From positions 39,490-103,489 of the forward strand of contig JARKQN010000062.1 of assembly GCA_029974835.1 (NCBI GenBank): a DNA stretch of 64,000 nucleotides, given 5' to 3'. The notes beneath the pieces are model-generated. The model did not search any database. It was not told where the DNA came from and was given only the letters and a program-made list of their open reading frames with translations. Positions 25,981 to 34,567 of this stretch are shown here, piece by piece. Origin of the DNA: Bacteroidales bacterium (GTDB lineage Bacteria > Bacteroidota > Bacteroidia > Bacteroidales > VadinHA17). Numbering within the stretch: the first letter of the stretch is position 1; each line of letters starts with the position of its first letter. Made by a program: the position numbers and the translations under genes.

Positions 25981-27402
25981 ATGTCTCACGGAAACATTGC
26001 AATAGTATTCGACTGCGGCGCCACTAACGTGCGCGTTGCAGCTCTGAACGGGAAAGGCGATCTTCTGGCATCCGAATCATACCCTAATAACACCAAACCC
26101 GATCCCTTTCTCCCCGGCGGACGTATATGGGACACCGGAGAGATATGGGACAAGATGTGCAGGGCATGCCGGAAGGTTGTCGGAGAAATAAACAAAAACG
26201 ACATCGCCGGCGTCACGGTTACAACCTTCGGTGTCGACGGAACACTTTTCGACAAAAACGGGAACATGCTCTATCCGGTCATCTCCTGGCAGTGTGAACG
26301 TACCGTACCGATAATGCGTGACATTGGAAAATATATCCCGGTTGAGGAGCTTTACGCCCGGGCCGGCGTGCTGCCATTCAATTTCAACACAATAAACAAA
26401 CTCATCTGGTTCCGCGAGAACCGGCCGGAGCTGATCGAAAAAACACATGTTTTTCTCTACATGCCCTCAATTTTCATTCACATGCTGACGGGGGAGATGA
26501 TAAACGACATGTCGATGGCAGGTACCTCCATGCTTATGAACCAGGGCAAAAGGTCTTACTCTGACCATATCCTCAGCAGGATCGGCTTCCCGGCAGAAAA
26601 GCTCCACCCGACAGAGGAGCCCGGTACGGTTGCGGGAAAGGTCACAGATTCAGCCGCTGCCGTAACAGGGCTTCCCGCCGGCATACCTGTTGTTCTGACG
26701 GGTCACGACACCCAGTTTGCCCTCTTTGGTTCAGGCGCCGGTGTCAACCAGCCAGTGCTCAGCTCGGGCACCTGGGAGATTCTTATGGTGAGGGCTCATT
26801 CCTTTAAGGCGGGAAGGGAGCAGCTCGAAAACGGAATCACGACAGAACTTGATCCCAAACCCGGCCTCTTTAATATCGGCAACCAGTGGATAGCCTCGGG
26901 AATGCTTGAATGGGCGAGGCGTCTGCTCTATCCCGATGTGAAGGAAAATGTTTATGACGTTATGATCGGGGGCGCATCGAAAGTGCCTCCCGGCAGCAGG
27001 GGCATAAAAGTGATACCTAAATTTTACGAAGAGCTAAGGGGCACTCCGGGCGGACAGATACTCGGCCTTACAATGGATTCAACACGCGACGAGATATACC
27101 GTGCCATGCTTGAAGCCCTTGCCGGGAGGCTGAGGGAGGGCAGGGAGGCTCTCGAGAATGCAGGCGGCTTCCGCACCGGTTCAATCCTGTGCGTGGGAGG
27201 AGGTTCGCGCAACCGACTCTGGAACCAGATCAGGGCCAACTTCACGGGTGTACCGGTGAAAGTGATTGACAAAACCGAGACGACAGTGCTCGGAGCCTCA
27301 ATGTTCGTTCAGGCAGCTGCGGGAAACGCCGCTACACCGGATGAGGCACTTAAAAAAGTGGTATTCCGGACTGAGACTTTTGAGCCGGAAAACAAATTTT
27401 AA
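25981..27402 (+). CDS. fucK: L-fuculokinase
   Basis: FGGY-family kinase that makes L-fuculose 1-phosphate. The 473-residue protein matches E. coli FucK closely along its length as I recall it: IVFDCGATNVRVAAL (8-22), VTTFGVDGTLFDKNGNMLYP, TGHDTQFALFGSGAG, LSSGTWEILMVR and VGGGSRNRLWNQI. An upstream in-frame ATG (25858) lies in the heptamer repeats; the -7 box at 25956 shows that ATG 25981 is the start. It lies apart from fucI, in front of an aminotransferase gene (10-bp gap). Confidence 0.94.
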   Translation: MSHGNIAIVFDCGATNVRVAALNGKGDLLASESYPNNTKPDPFLPGGRIWDTGEIWDKMCRACRKVVGEINKNDIAGVTVTTFGVDGTLFDKNGNMLYPVISWQCERTVPIMRDIGKYIPVEELYARAGVLPFNFNTINKLIWFRENRPELIEKTHVFLYMPSIFIHMLTGEMINDMSMAGTSMLMNQGKRSYSDHILSRIGFPAEKLHPTEEPGTVAGKVTDSAAAVTGLPAGIPVVLTGHDTQFALFGSGAGVNQPVLSSGTWEILMVRAHSFKAGREQLENGITTELDPKPGLFNIGNQWIASGMLEWARRLLYPDVKENVYDVMIGGASKVPPGSRGIKVIPKFYEELRGTPGGQILGLTMDSTRDEIYRAMLEALAGRLREGREALENAGGFRTGSILCVGGGSRNRLWNQIRANFTGVPVKVIDKTETTVLGASMFVQAAAGNAATPDEALKKVVFRTETFEPENKF

Positions 27403-27412
27403 ACCAAACAAA

Positions 27413-28267
27413 ATGAACATCTCCTTCTTCAACAACATGTACCTGCCCCACAGTCAGGTTTCGATCAGCCCCGACGACCGTGGATTCCTCTTCGCCGACG
27501 GTGTTTACGAGGTGGTAAGATGGTATGGCGGCTTCTTCTTCGACATGGAAGGCCATCATGCAAGGCTCAGAAGAAGCCTGCACGAACTGAAAATAAAATG
27601 GGACGGAGAAGATCTTTTCCCTGAAATTGCAGAAAAGCTGGTGCGGATAAATGATCTCGGCGATAAGCCTGCACTGGTATATTTTCAGGTCACACGCGGC
27701 GCCGCACCCCGAACCCACACCTTTCCCTCTCCTCCCGTTCCACCCACTGCATACGGATTTGCAAAGACTTTTACACCCGAATCGGCCGGCAGGGAGAACG
27801 GAATAAAAGTAATGCTGAAAAAAGAGATGCGATGGGCAAGATGCGATATCAAATCTGTCGCCCTTCTTCCAAATACCATGTGCTTTGAAGAGGCAACGGC
27901 TGCAGGATTCGGCGAATGCATCTTCATAAGAGACGGTTACCTGACGGAAGGTTCGCATTCAAACATCTTTTTTGTAATGGATGGAACCATATACACCCAT
28001 CCCGAATCGGAAGCAATCCTTTCGGGAATAACCCGGAAAAATGCAATCAGGGCTGCCTCTGAGTGCGGTATACCTCTGGAGGAAAAGGCCATTCACGTAA
28101 ATGACCTGCCACGGATAACTGAAGCCTTCATCACAAACACGTCTGCCGAAATAACCCCCGTAACAGCCTTCAACGATATGCCTGCCGGTAACGGCAGACC
28201 CGGGCCGGTCACCCTGCAGCTTGCCGGAAAGTTCAGGGAAATTGTGAACTCTTACTCCCGTCTTTAA
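27413..28267 (+). CDS. Class IV aminotransferase, D-amino-acid transaminase-like
   Basis: 284 residues of the fold-type IV PLP family. The PLP lysine is Lys147 in RCDIKSVALLPN, with LTEGSHSNIFF (about 178-188) and the SGITRKNAI phosphate-binding segment. The RCDIKS...LLPN pattern is that of D-alanine aminotransferase (Dat) rather than IlvE. A D-Ala or D-Glu supply for the cell wall is plausible. The start ATG 27413 gives the normal MNISFFNNMYLPHSQVSISPDDRG beginning. It is 10 bp behind fucK and probably cotranscribed with it. Confidence 0.88.
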   Translation: MNISFFNNMYLPHSQVSISPDDRGFLFADGVYEVVRWYGGFFFDMEGHHARLRRSLHELKIKWDGEDLFPEIAEKLVRINDLGDKPALVYFQVTRGAAPRTHTFPSPPVPPTAYGFAKTFTPESAGRENGIKVMLKKEMRWARCDIKSVALLPNTMCFEEATAAGFGECIFIRDGYLTEGSHSNIFFVMDGTIYTHPESEAILSGITRKNAIRAASECGIPLEEKAIHVNDLPRITEAFITNTSAEITPVTAFNDMPAGNGRPGPVTLQLAGKFREIVNSYSRL

Positions 28268-28289
28268 CCATACAGCAGGGGAAGTTTTC

Positions 28290-28297
28290 TATATTTG
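28290..28297 (+). promoter_or_regulatory. -7 promoter box of lysS
   Basis: TATATTTG, exact, 20 bp before the lysS ATG. Confidence 0.7.
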
Positions 28298-28317
28298 CAC
28301 AAATTTTCCCGAACAAA

Positions 28318-30048
28318 ATGTCAGAAACAAACTTAAGCGAACAGGAGATTATCAGGCGTCAGGCGCTTGAAGAGATCAGGAAACTTGGCATCGACCCGTA
28401 CCCTGCAGCCGAGTATAAAACCAATGCTTACGCAAGGGATATCATTGATAATTATTCTGAGGAGAAGAATAATTACCAGGATGTCTCCATGGCCGGCAGG
28501 ATAATGTCGAGACGCATTATGGGGAATGCTTCCTTTGCGGAGATAATGGACTCCACGGGCAGAATACAGATTTACCTCCGCCGCGACGATATCTGCCCCG
28601 GCGAGGATAAGACCCTTTACAACACTCTTTTCAAACGGCTGCTCGACATCGGAGACATAATCGGGGTGAAAGGTCATGTGTTCAAAACCCAGGTCGGCGA
28701 GATTACCGTTCATGTCAGAGAACTGACTCTTTTAAGCAAATCGCTTCACCCGCTGCCGGTGGTAAAGGAAAAAGACGGCGTATTGTATGATGCTGTTACG
28801 GACCCGGAGTTCCGTTACAGGCAGAGGTATGTTGATCTGATTGTCAACCCGCAGGTGAGGGATGTTTTCAGGAAGCGTACCCTGCTGGTGCAGTCAATGC
28901 GCGAACTGTTCAATTCGAGGGGTTACCTCGAGGTCGAAACCCCGATCCTTCAGCCTATCCCCGGAGGCGCCAATGCAAGACCGTTCATCACACACCATAA
29001 TGCACTTGATATCCCTCTGTACCTCAGAATAGCAAATGAACTTTACCTTAAAAGGCTCATCGTCGGAGGCTATGAGGGCGTTTATGAATTTGCGAAGGAT
29101 TTCCGGAACGAGGGAATGGACAGAACCCATAATCCCGAGTTTACGGTAATGGAAATCTACATCGCCTACAAGGACTATAACTGGATGATGTCTTTTACCG
29201 AGGAGATAATTGAGAAAGTGGCCCTCGACCTCCATGGTACAACTGAGATTACCTACGGCGACAAAAAAATAAACCTGAAGCCGCCATACAGGCGCGTTGC
29301 CATGCCCGACCTTATCAGGGAGGTAACGGGAGTGGATGTAACCGTTCTTGATGAAGGTGAGTTGAGGAAGACATGCGACAGGCTTGGTATCGAACATGAT
29401 CCGACCATGGGCAAGGGAAAGCTTATCGATGCCATCTTCAGCGAAAAATGCGAACATCTGCTGGTGCAGCCAACCTTTGTTATTGATTACCCGGTGGAGA
29501 CCTCCCCCCTTACAAAGATGCACCGCAGCAAACCCGGCCTCACTGAACGGTTTGAGCTGTTCATAAACTGCAAGGAGATTGCGAATGCCTATTCCGAACT
29601 TAACGACCCCATCGACCAGATGGAAAGGTTCAGGGAACAGCTGAGGCTGTCGGAGAAGGGCGATAATGAAGCAATGTTTATAGATCACGACTTTGTGCGC
29701 GCCCTCGAATACGGCATGCCCCCCACCTCGGGCATGGGCATGGGCATCGACAGGCTTACAATGCTGATGACCAATCAGCCCTCTATACAGGATGTCCTCT
29801 TCTTTCCGCAGATGAAACCTCTTGTTCAGAAACCCAGGGAAGAGAGTACCACCGAGCAGTTTACAGAGGCAGGTGTGCCCGCCGAATGGGTCGAACCTCT
29901 CAAAAAACTCGGCTTTCTTACAGTAGCTTCCTTAAAGGAGGTCGAAAAACCAGGCAAACTTGCCAATGACCTTAACGGCTATAACAAGAAAAATAAACTC
30001 GGACTGGCAGGTCTTAGTCCCGAAGCTGTTGAAAAATGGATCCGCTGA
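28318..30048 (+). CDS. lysS: Lysyl-tRNA synthetase, class II
   Basis: 576 residues: N-terminal anticodon-binding OB fold (about 55-150, MAGRIMSRRIMGNASFAEIMD), then the class II catalytic core with motif 2 FRNEGMDRTHNPEFTVMEIY and motif 3 GMGMGIDRLTMLM. About 70 residues follow the core (VPAEWVEPLKKLGFLTVASLKEVE ...), a helical C-terminal extension typical of Bacteroidota LysS. It charges tRNA-Lys. Its end overlaps the ABC ATPase start by 13 bp. Confidence 0.96.
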   Translation: MSETNLSEQEIIRRQALEEIRKLGIDPYPAAEYKTNAYARDIIDNYSEEKNNYQDVSMAGRIMSRRIMGNASFAEIMDSTGRIQIYLRRDDICPGEDKTLYNTLFKRLLDIGDIIGVKGHVFKTQVGEITVHVRELTLLSKSLHPLPVVKEKDGVLYDAVTDPEFRYRQRYVDLIVNPQVRDVFRKRTLLVQSMRELFNSRGYLEVETPILQPIPGGANARPFITHHNALDIPLYLRIANELYLKRLIVGGYEGVYEFAKDFRNEGMDRTHNPEFTVMEIYIAYKDYNWMMSFTEEIIEKVALDLHGTTEITYGDKKINLKPPYRRVAMPDLIREVTGVDVTVLDEGELRKTCDRLGIEHDPTMGKGKLIDAIFSEKCEHLLVQPTFVIDYPVETSPLTKMHRSKPGLTERFELFINCKEIANAYSELNDPIDQMERFREQLRLSEKGDNEAMFIDHDFVRALEYGMPPTSGMGMGIDRLTMLMTNQPSIQDVLFFPQMKPLVQKPREESTTEQFTEAGVPAEWVEPLKKLGFLTVASLKEVEKPGKLANDLNGYNKKNKLGLAGLSPEAVEKWIR

Positions 30049-30980
30049 GGGATGATTATATTATTAAGGTAAAAGAGGTTAGGAAATCCTTTAAGACGGT
30101 TCAGGCTGTAAAGGGGGTCAGCATGGCTCTCCCCGCCGGAAAATTTGTAGCCCTCCTGGGACCCAACGGAGCCGGGAAAACAACCCTTGTGGAGATGATT
30201 GAGGGCATCCAGAAACCCGATTCAGGCGAAATAGTCATTGCCGGCATGAAATGGAAGGATAACGAGGATGAACTCAGGAGAATTATCGGCATCTCTCTCC
30301 AGGAGACAAGATTCATTGACAAATTAAGGGTAACGGAAACTCTTTTACTCTTTGCCTCTTTCTTCGGGCTGGGAAAGAAAAGGGTTGAAGAAATTATTGA
30401 ACTTGCCGGTCTGCAGGAAAAACGAAAATCGTACGTCGTTAACCTTTCGGGCGGACAGCGCCAGAGGCTTGCACTCGGACTGGCCCTCATTAACAAACCT
30501 TCCGTCCTTCTGCTGGATGAACCGACAACAGGGCTCGATCCGAATGCTAGGCACGAAATATGGGATATTCTTAAAAGGCTCAGGTCGGAAGGCAATACCT
30601 CGATGATCCTTACCACTCATTACATGGAAGAGGCAGAGACGCTCTGCGACCATATTATCATTATGGACAGCGGTGTCATCCTTAAAGAGGGCTCCCCCGA
30701 ACAACTTCTCGAAAATGAAAGCGGTGAAAAAACCGTTGAGTTCACTCTCGACAATATGCTTATCCCCCCCGATATCAATCAGCCCGGAATGCCTTTCAGA
30801 ATCATTCGTGAAGCCTCGGGTGAAAAAGCAAGGGTGATGGTCAGAAACCTTGATACCGAAATACCTCTCTTCCTTTCCTTCCTGAAAGAGAAAGGTCTTC
30901 GGATAAAGCACATGGAGTGCCGCCGGCGAACCCTCGACGATCTTTTTATCTCACTGACGGGAAGGAGGATCAATGAATAA
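30036..30980 (+). CDS. ABC transporter ATP-binding protein
   Basis: 314 residues with Walker A GPNGAGKTT (42-50), signature LSGGQRQR, Walker B LLLDEPTTGLD and the switch histidine (TTHYMEEAE). The last ~90 residues are the regulatory tail often found in ABC-2 type drug or polysaccharide exporters. It overlaps lysS by 13 bp and the permease gene by 8 bp, so it forms a two-gene exporter with the latter. Substrate unknown. Confidence 0.92.
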   Translation: MDPLRDDYIIKVKEVRKSFKTVQAVKGVSMALPAGKFVALLGPNGAGKTTLVEMIEGIQKPDSGEIVIAGMKWKDNEDELRRIIGISLQETRFIDKLRVTETLLLFASFFGLGKKRVEEIIELAGLQEKRKSYVVNLSGGQRQRLALGLALINKPSVLLLDEPTTGLDPNARHEIWDILKRLRSEGNTSMILTTHYMEEAETLCDHIIIMDSGVILKEGSPEQLLENESGEKTVEFTLDNMLIPPDINQPGMPFRIIREASGEKARVMVRNLDTEIPLFLSFLKEKGLRIKHMECRRRTLDDLFISLTGRRINE

Positions 30981-32121
30981 TATCCTCAGACCATATCAGC
31001 TCCTTCAGCTTACCAAAGCGTTTTCCCTCGAGCTGCTCCGGGAACCCGGTGTGCTTTTCTGGGGAATACTCTTTCCCGTGCTGATGGCCCTCGGACTCGG
31101 TTTTGCCTTCACCAAAAAACCGGTAACTCTCAGGAAAGTGGCAGTTATTGAAACGGCATCACATGCCGACTCATCAGTAAAATCCCTTCCGTTCCATAAG
31201 TGGCTGGAAATAAACAGCATTAAGGAAGCAGGGAAAAAACCGGTTGATTATTCATGGAAGGCGGAGTTTAAAGATAACCAGCTGGGCGATTACATATTCC
31301 TTTTTTACAGGATGGAGTGGGATGAGGCGGTAGTAATGCTTAAAAGAGGTACCGTTAGCCTTATGGTTGACGATTCCGGAGGTAAGACTGAGTATCATTT
31401 CGACCCGCTCAATTCGGAGGCACATCTTACCTATATGAAACTGGCAGCACTTGCCGGTGATGATTCAGCCTCAGTTGCGGGAGTCCGGCCGCAGTCATCA
31501 GTACGCCCGATGACAGTGCCGGGGACAAGATACATCGATTTTCTTCTGCCCGGTCTCATTACCATGGGTGTAATGATGTCGTGCATGTGGGGCATAAGCT
31601 ATGGTATAATTGAGAAGAGATCGAAAAAGCTGTTAAGGAGAATGGTTGCCACGCCGCTGAAAAAGTCTCACCTCCTGATGGCACTCATAACGGTAAGGAT
31701 AGTAATGAATTTCATTGAAGCAATTATCCTTCTTCTGTTTGCTATGCTGGTTTTCGATGTGAAAATCCAGGGCAGCATCATGTCGCTCATCGCTCTCTAT
31801 TTTGCAGGCAATGTGGCCTTTTCGGGTATTGCAGTGTTTGTTTCGTCGCACACCTCAAATACCGAGGTGGGGAACGGCCTTATCAATGTGGTTGTTATGC
31901 CGATGATGGTTTTGTCGGGGATATTCTTCAGTTATCAGAATTTTCCCGACTGGAGCCTTCCGGTAATCAGGAATCTGCCGCTTACAATAATGACCGACGG
32001 GGTGAGAAGCATCTTTAACGAAGGAGCCGGTTTTAATGAAATCTTCTTACCCGCCGCCATCCTGCTGGTTACCGGAACCCTGTTTTTTGCAGCAGGACTG
32101 AGGATTTTCAAATGGCATTAA
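30973..32121 (+). CDS. ABC-2 type transporter permease
   Basis: 382 residues. One N-terminal membrane helix (about 22-48), a large outside domain (about 60-185), and five to six C-terminal helices with the ABC-2 features GLITMGVMMSCMWGISYGI and VVVMPMMVLSGIFFSYQNFP. Pairs with the ATPase encoded immediately upstream. Likely an exporter of the inner membrane; substrate unknown. Confidence 0.88.
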   Translation: MNNILRPYQLLQLTKAFSLELLREPGVLFWGILFPVLMALGLGFAFTKKPVTLRKVAVIETASHADSSVKSLPFHKWLEINSIKEAGKKPVDYSWKAEFKDNQLGDYIFLFYRMEWDEAVVMLKRGTVSLMVDDSGGKTEYHFDPLNSEAHLTYMKLAALAGDDSASVAGVRPQSSVRPMTVPGTRYIDFLLPGLITMGVMMSCMWGISYGIIEKRSKKLLRRMVATPLKKSHLLMALITVRIVMNFIEAIILLLFAMLVFDVKIQGSIMSLIALYFAGNVAFSGIAVFVSSHTSNTEVGNGLINVVVMPMMVLSGIFFSYQNFPDWSLPVIRNLPLTIMTDGVRSIFNEGAGFNEIFLPAAILLVTGTLFFAAGLRIFKWH

Positions 32122-32311
32122 GCGGCTTTACAGTAAAATACCACTCTTTCTTATTTTCTCCTTTATAATTTTGATCCGGCATCTCCGTGCGTGATCCCCG
32201 GGATGGACCGTGCAGGAACATTCTATTACCGGCAAATAAACTATTTTCTTGTTTGATGCATCACTCCGGTTAAAATTGTGTCTTTATACTGAAAAATAAA
32301 ACAAAAGAAAG

Positions 32312-33034
32312 ATGAAAACCAGAAGAATCTTAATCACTTTAACGGCTCTTATCCTCCTTACTGCATGTGTTGATGCCCAGTTTTACAGGTCGGTACGGGG
32401 CAACGGGAATGTTGTGACAAAGGAGAGGCCGGCTTCTTATTTTGACGGTGTGAGGGTAAGTACGGGTATAGATGTTTACCTCAGCCAGGGTGACAGGGAA
32501 AGCATAAAGGTTATGGCCGACGAGAACCTTCATGAGTACATAGTAACCGAAATAAAGAACGGCATTCTTCATGTTTACTTCGATAATGTATCCATCCGCG
32601 ATGCAGAAATGAAAAGGGTTTATGTGACAATTAAGGATGTAAAATCGCTGAAGACCAGCAGTGCCGGCGATATTATCGGAGAGACACCCATAAAATGCAA
32701 TGATATTTCGCTGGCTTCGAGCAGTGCAGGAGATTTAAGGCTTGAACTCTATGCCGCAAATGTAAATGTCAGCATCAGCAGTTCCGGAAACATTAAGCTT
32801 TCGGGGGAAGCCGACAGGCTTGATGCAGGCCTCAGCAGCGCGGGCGATCTTAATGCCTTCAATTTCAGGGTTAAGGAAGCAAAGGTAGATGTATCAAGCG
32901 CAGGGGATGCGGAAGTTTATGTAACGGAAAAACTTACTGCACATGCTTCGAGCGCAGGGGATATACTATATACAGGCAATCCCGGGTATGTTGATGCGCG
33001 TTCATCAAGCGCGGGAAGCATAAGGAAAAGGTAG
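32312..33034 (+). CDS. DUF2807 (GIN-domain) lipoprotein
   Basis: 240 residues. The lipobox LLTAC (17-21) marks a lipoprotein signal. The mature part is a head GIN / DUF2807 beta-helix with SSAGD or a close variant recurring at least six times, with GIDVYLSQGD near the start. Such proteins are surface or periplasmic and abundant in Bacteroidota; the function is unknown. It stands alone, with 190 bp of non-coding DNA before it and a terminator 30 bp after it. Confidence 0.88.
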   Translation: MKTRRILITLTALILLTACVDAQFYRSVRGNGNVVTKERPASYFDGVRVSTGIDVYLSQGDRESIKVMADENLHEYIVTEIKNGILHVYFDNVSIRDAEMKRVYVTIKDVKSLKTSSAGDIIGETPIKCNDISLASSSAGDLRLELYAANVNVSISSSGNIKLSGEADRLDAGLSSAGDLNAFNFRVKEAKVDVSSAGDAEVYVTEKLTAHASSAGDILYTGNPGYVDARSSSAGSIRKR

Positions 33035-33063
33035 GGTCGCAGGGGATTTGCTCCATTTCAGTT

Positions 33064-33097
33064 AAGCTGCCGGGAACATTATACGGCAGCTTTTTTT
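33064..33097 (+). terminator. Intrinsic terminator after the DUF2807 gene
   Basis: AAGCTGCCG (33064-33072) and CGGCAGCTT (33084-33092) form a perfect 9-bp stem with an 11-nt loop, followed by T's to 33097. The T tract runs straight into the pgi -7 box. Confidence 0.9.
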
Positions 33098-33104
33098 ATC
33101 TTTG
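33097..33104 (+). promoter_or_regulatory. -7 promoter box of pgi
   Basis: TATCTTTG, exact, beginning at the last T of the preceding terminator. It implies a leader of about 95 nt before the pgi ATG at 33207. Confidence 0.65.
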
Positions 33105-33109
33105 TATCA

Positions 33110-33176
33110 GCAACCGGCAGCAAAGCCGGAAAATCTTAAAGGTTTACATACAGAGCCCGCAGAAGGCACTGGTTGC
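33110..33176 (+). ncRNA. Structured 5' leader of pgi (candidate cis-RNA)
   Basis: In the roughly 95-nt leader, GCAACC (33110-33115) can pair with GGTTGC (33171-33176). A hairpin CCGGC-AGCAAA-GCCGG (33114-33129) uses part of the same strand, and GCC (33155-33157) can pair with GGC (33165-33167). The outer stem and first hairpin compete for two C residues, as in a switch. I do not recognise a known riboswitch class. It may simply be a stable leader. Confidence 0.3.
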
Positions 33177-33206
33177 CAATGTGGAAAACTAATAAAACCG
33201 TTTGAT

Positions 33207-34550
33207 ATGAAAGAGACTATAAGCATCAGCCTGAAGGGAATTGAAGGTTTCCTTTCTCTGGAAGAGATTGCCGCTCATTCAAAAGCATCAGTCAGGCTGC
33301 TCGGGCAGCTTGTTTCGGGTACAGGCCCCGGCAGTGACTTTCTGGGCTGGCTCAGACTTCCCGAAAACATCGCAGGGCAGATTGCGAGGATTGAAAAAGT
33401 GGCAAAGCATCTCAGGTCGGTATCTGACACGACTGTCGTGGTCGGCATCGGCGGTTCCTACCTCGGGGCAAGGGCCGTGATCGAGGCTCTATCCCACTCC
33501 TTCCCCGGTATGGTGAAAGAAAAGAAACATAAAATCATCTATGCCGGTCACAACGTGTGTGAGGAGTACATGGGAGAGCTTCTTGAAGTTCTTGATAAAT
33601 GCAATTATTCAGTTGTTGTCATCTCAAAATCAGGCACCACTACCGAACCCGCCATTGCCTTCAGGCTGCTGAAGAACCATATGGAAAGCAGGTGCGGCAA
33701 GTCCGTTGCAGCCGACAGGATTATCGCGATAACCGATGCAAAAAAAGGCGCCCTCAGGTCTCTGGCCGATCTTAACGGCTATGAAACCTTCGACATCCCC
33801 GACGATGTGGGTGGCCGGTTCTCGGTGCTTACCCCGGTAGGAATGCTGCCCATAGCGGTTGCAGGTTTTGACATAAAGGAATTTGCCGAAGGTGCAAAAA
33901 GCGCCGCCGCAATAACCCGCGACAACAAAGACCCGCAGAGCAATCCTGCGCTTATCTATGCCGTAACAAGAAACCTGCTGCTTCAGGCCGGCAAAAGCAT
34001 TGAGGTACTGGTTAACTTCAACCCGAAGCTGCACTATACCGCGGAGTGGTGGAAACAGCTTTACGGCGAAAGCGAGGGCAAGGAAGGAAAAGGTATCTTC
34101 CCGGCTTCGGTGGATTTTACCACAGACCTCCACTCGCTCGGACAATATATCCAGGAAGGGCAGCGCATCCTGTTTGAAACTGTCCTGTCGGTTAAATCGA
34201 CAGGCGAAAGGATCAGGATACCTGCCGAGAAGGATGACCAGGACCAGCTTAATTATCTGGCAGGCAAACAGCTAAGCGAAATAAACAAAAGTGCCGAAAC
34301 GGGTACTGTAATTGCACATAACGAGGGAGGGGTTCCGGTGATCACCATAAATATACCTGCACTGAATGCTTATTACCTCGGACAGCTGATGTATTTCTTT
34401 GAGGTGGCATGCGGCATCAGCGGCTATATTCTCGATGTTAATCCGTTCGACCAGCCCGGCGTGGAGGCATACAAGAAAAACATGTTTGCCCTTCTTAACA
34501 AACCCGGTTACGAAGAAGCCGGCAAAAAACTTAAAGAGAAACTCAAATAA
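33207..34550 (+). CDS. pgi: Glucose-6-phosphate isomerase
   Basis: Interconverts glucose 6-phosphate and fructose 6-phosphate. From ATG 33207 the protein has 447 residues, the bacterial short-type PGI. Visible elements are VVGIGGSYLGARAVIEAL, VISKSGTTTEPA (sugar-phosphate SIS loop) and the WWKQLYGESEGKEGKGIFP region with the catalytic Glu. A longer frame open to 33102 overlaps the promoter, so it is not used. The leader is unusually long and can fold. A KdgK-like kinase follows 17 bp later. Confidence 0.95.
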   Translation: MKETISISLKGIEGFLSLEEIAAHSKASVRLLGQLVSGTGPGSDFLGWLRLPENIAGQIARIEKVAKHLRSVSDTTVVVGIGGSYLGARAVIEALSHSFPGMVKEKKHKIIYAGHNVCEEYMGELLEVLDKCNYSVVVISKSGTTTEPAIAFRLLKNHMESRCGKSVAADRIIAITDAKKGALRSLADLNGYETFDIPDDVGGRFSVLTPVGMLPIAVAGFDIKEFAEGAKSAAAITRDNKDPQSNPALIYAVTRNLLLQAGKSIEVLVNFNPKLHYTAEWWKQLYGESEGKEGKGIFPASVDFTTDLHSLGQYIQEGQRILFETVLSVKSTGERIRIPAEKDDQDQLNYLAGKQLSEINKSAETGTVIAHNEGGVPVITINIPALNAYYLGQLMYFFEVACGISGYILDVNPFDQPGVEAYKKNMFALLNKPGYEEAGKKLKEKLK

Positions 34551-34567
34551 ACCATAAAACCTTTTTT

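Noticed and set aside
27266..27412. N-terminal extension of the D-amino-acid aminotransferase
   Set aside because: It overlaps the 3' end of fucK, and the family start is at ATG 27413.
28894..29688. 264-codon minus-strand frame
   Set aside because: Mirror of the lysS reading frame, which is certain; cysteine- and histidine-rich noise.
33110..33206. Cobalamin or SAM riboswitch upstream of pgi
   Set aside because: The conserved B12-box and SAM cores are not present, and pgi is not a usual target. Only generic stems are visible.
33102..33206. N-terminal extension of pgi
   Set aside because: Overlaps the -7 box; the PGI family begins near MKETISISL.
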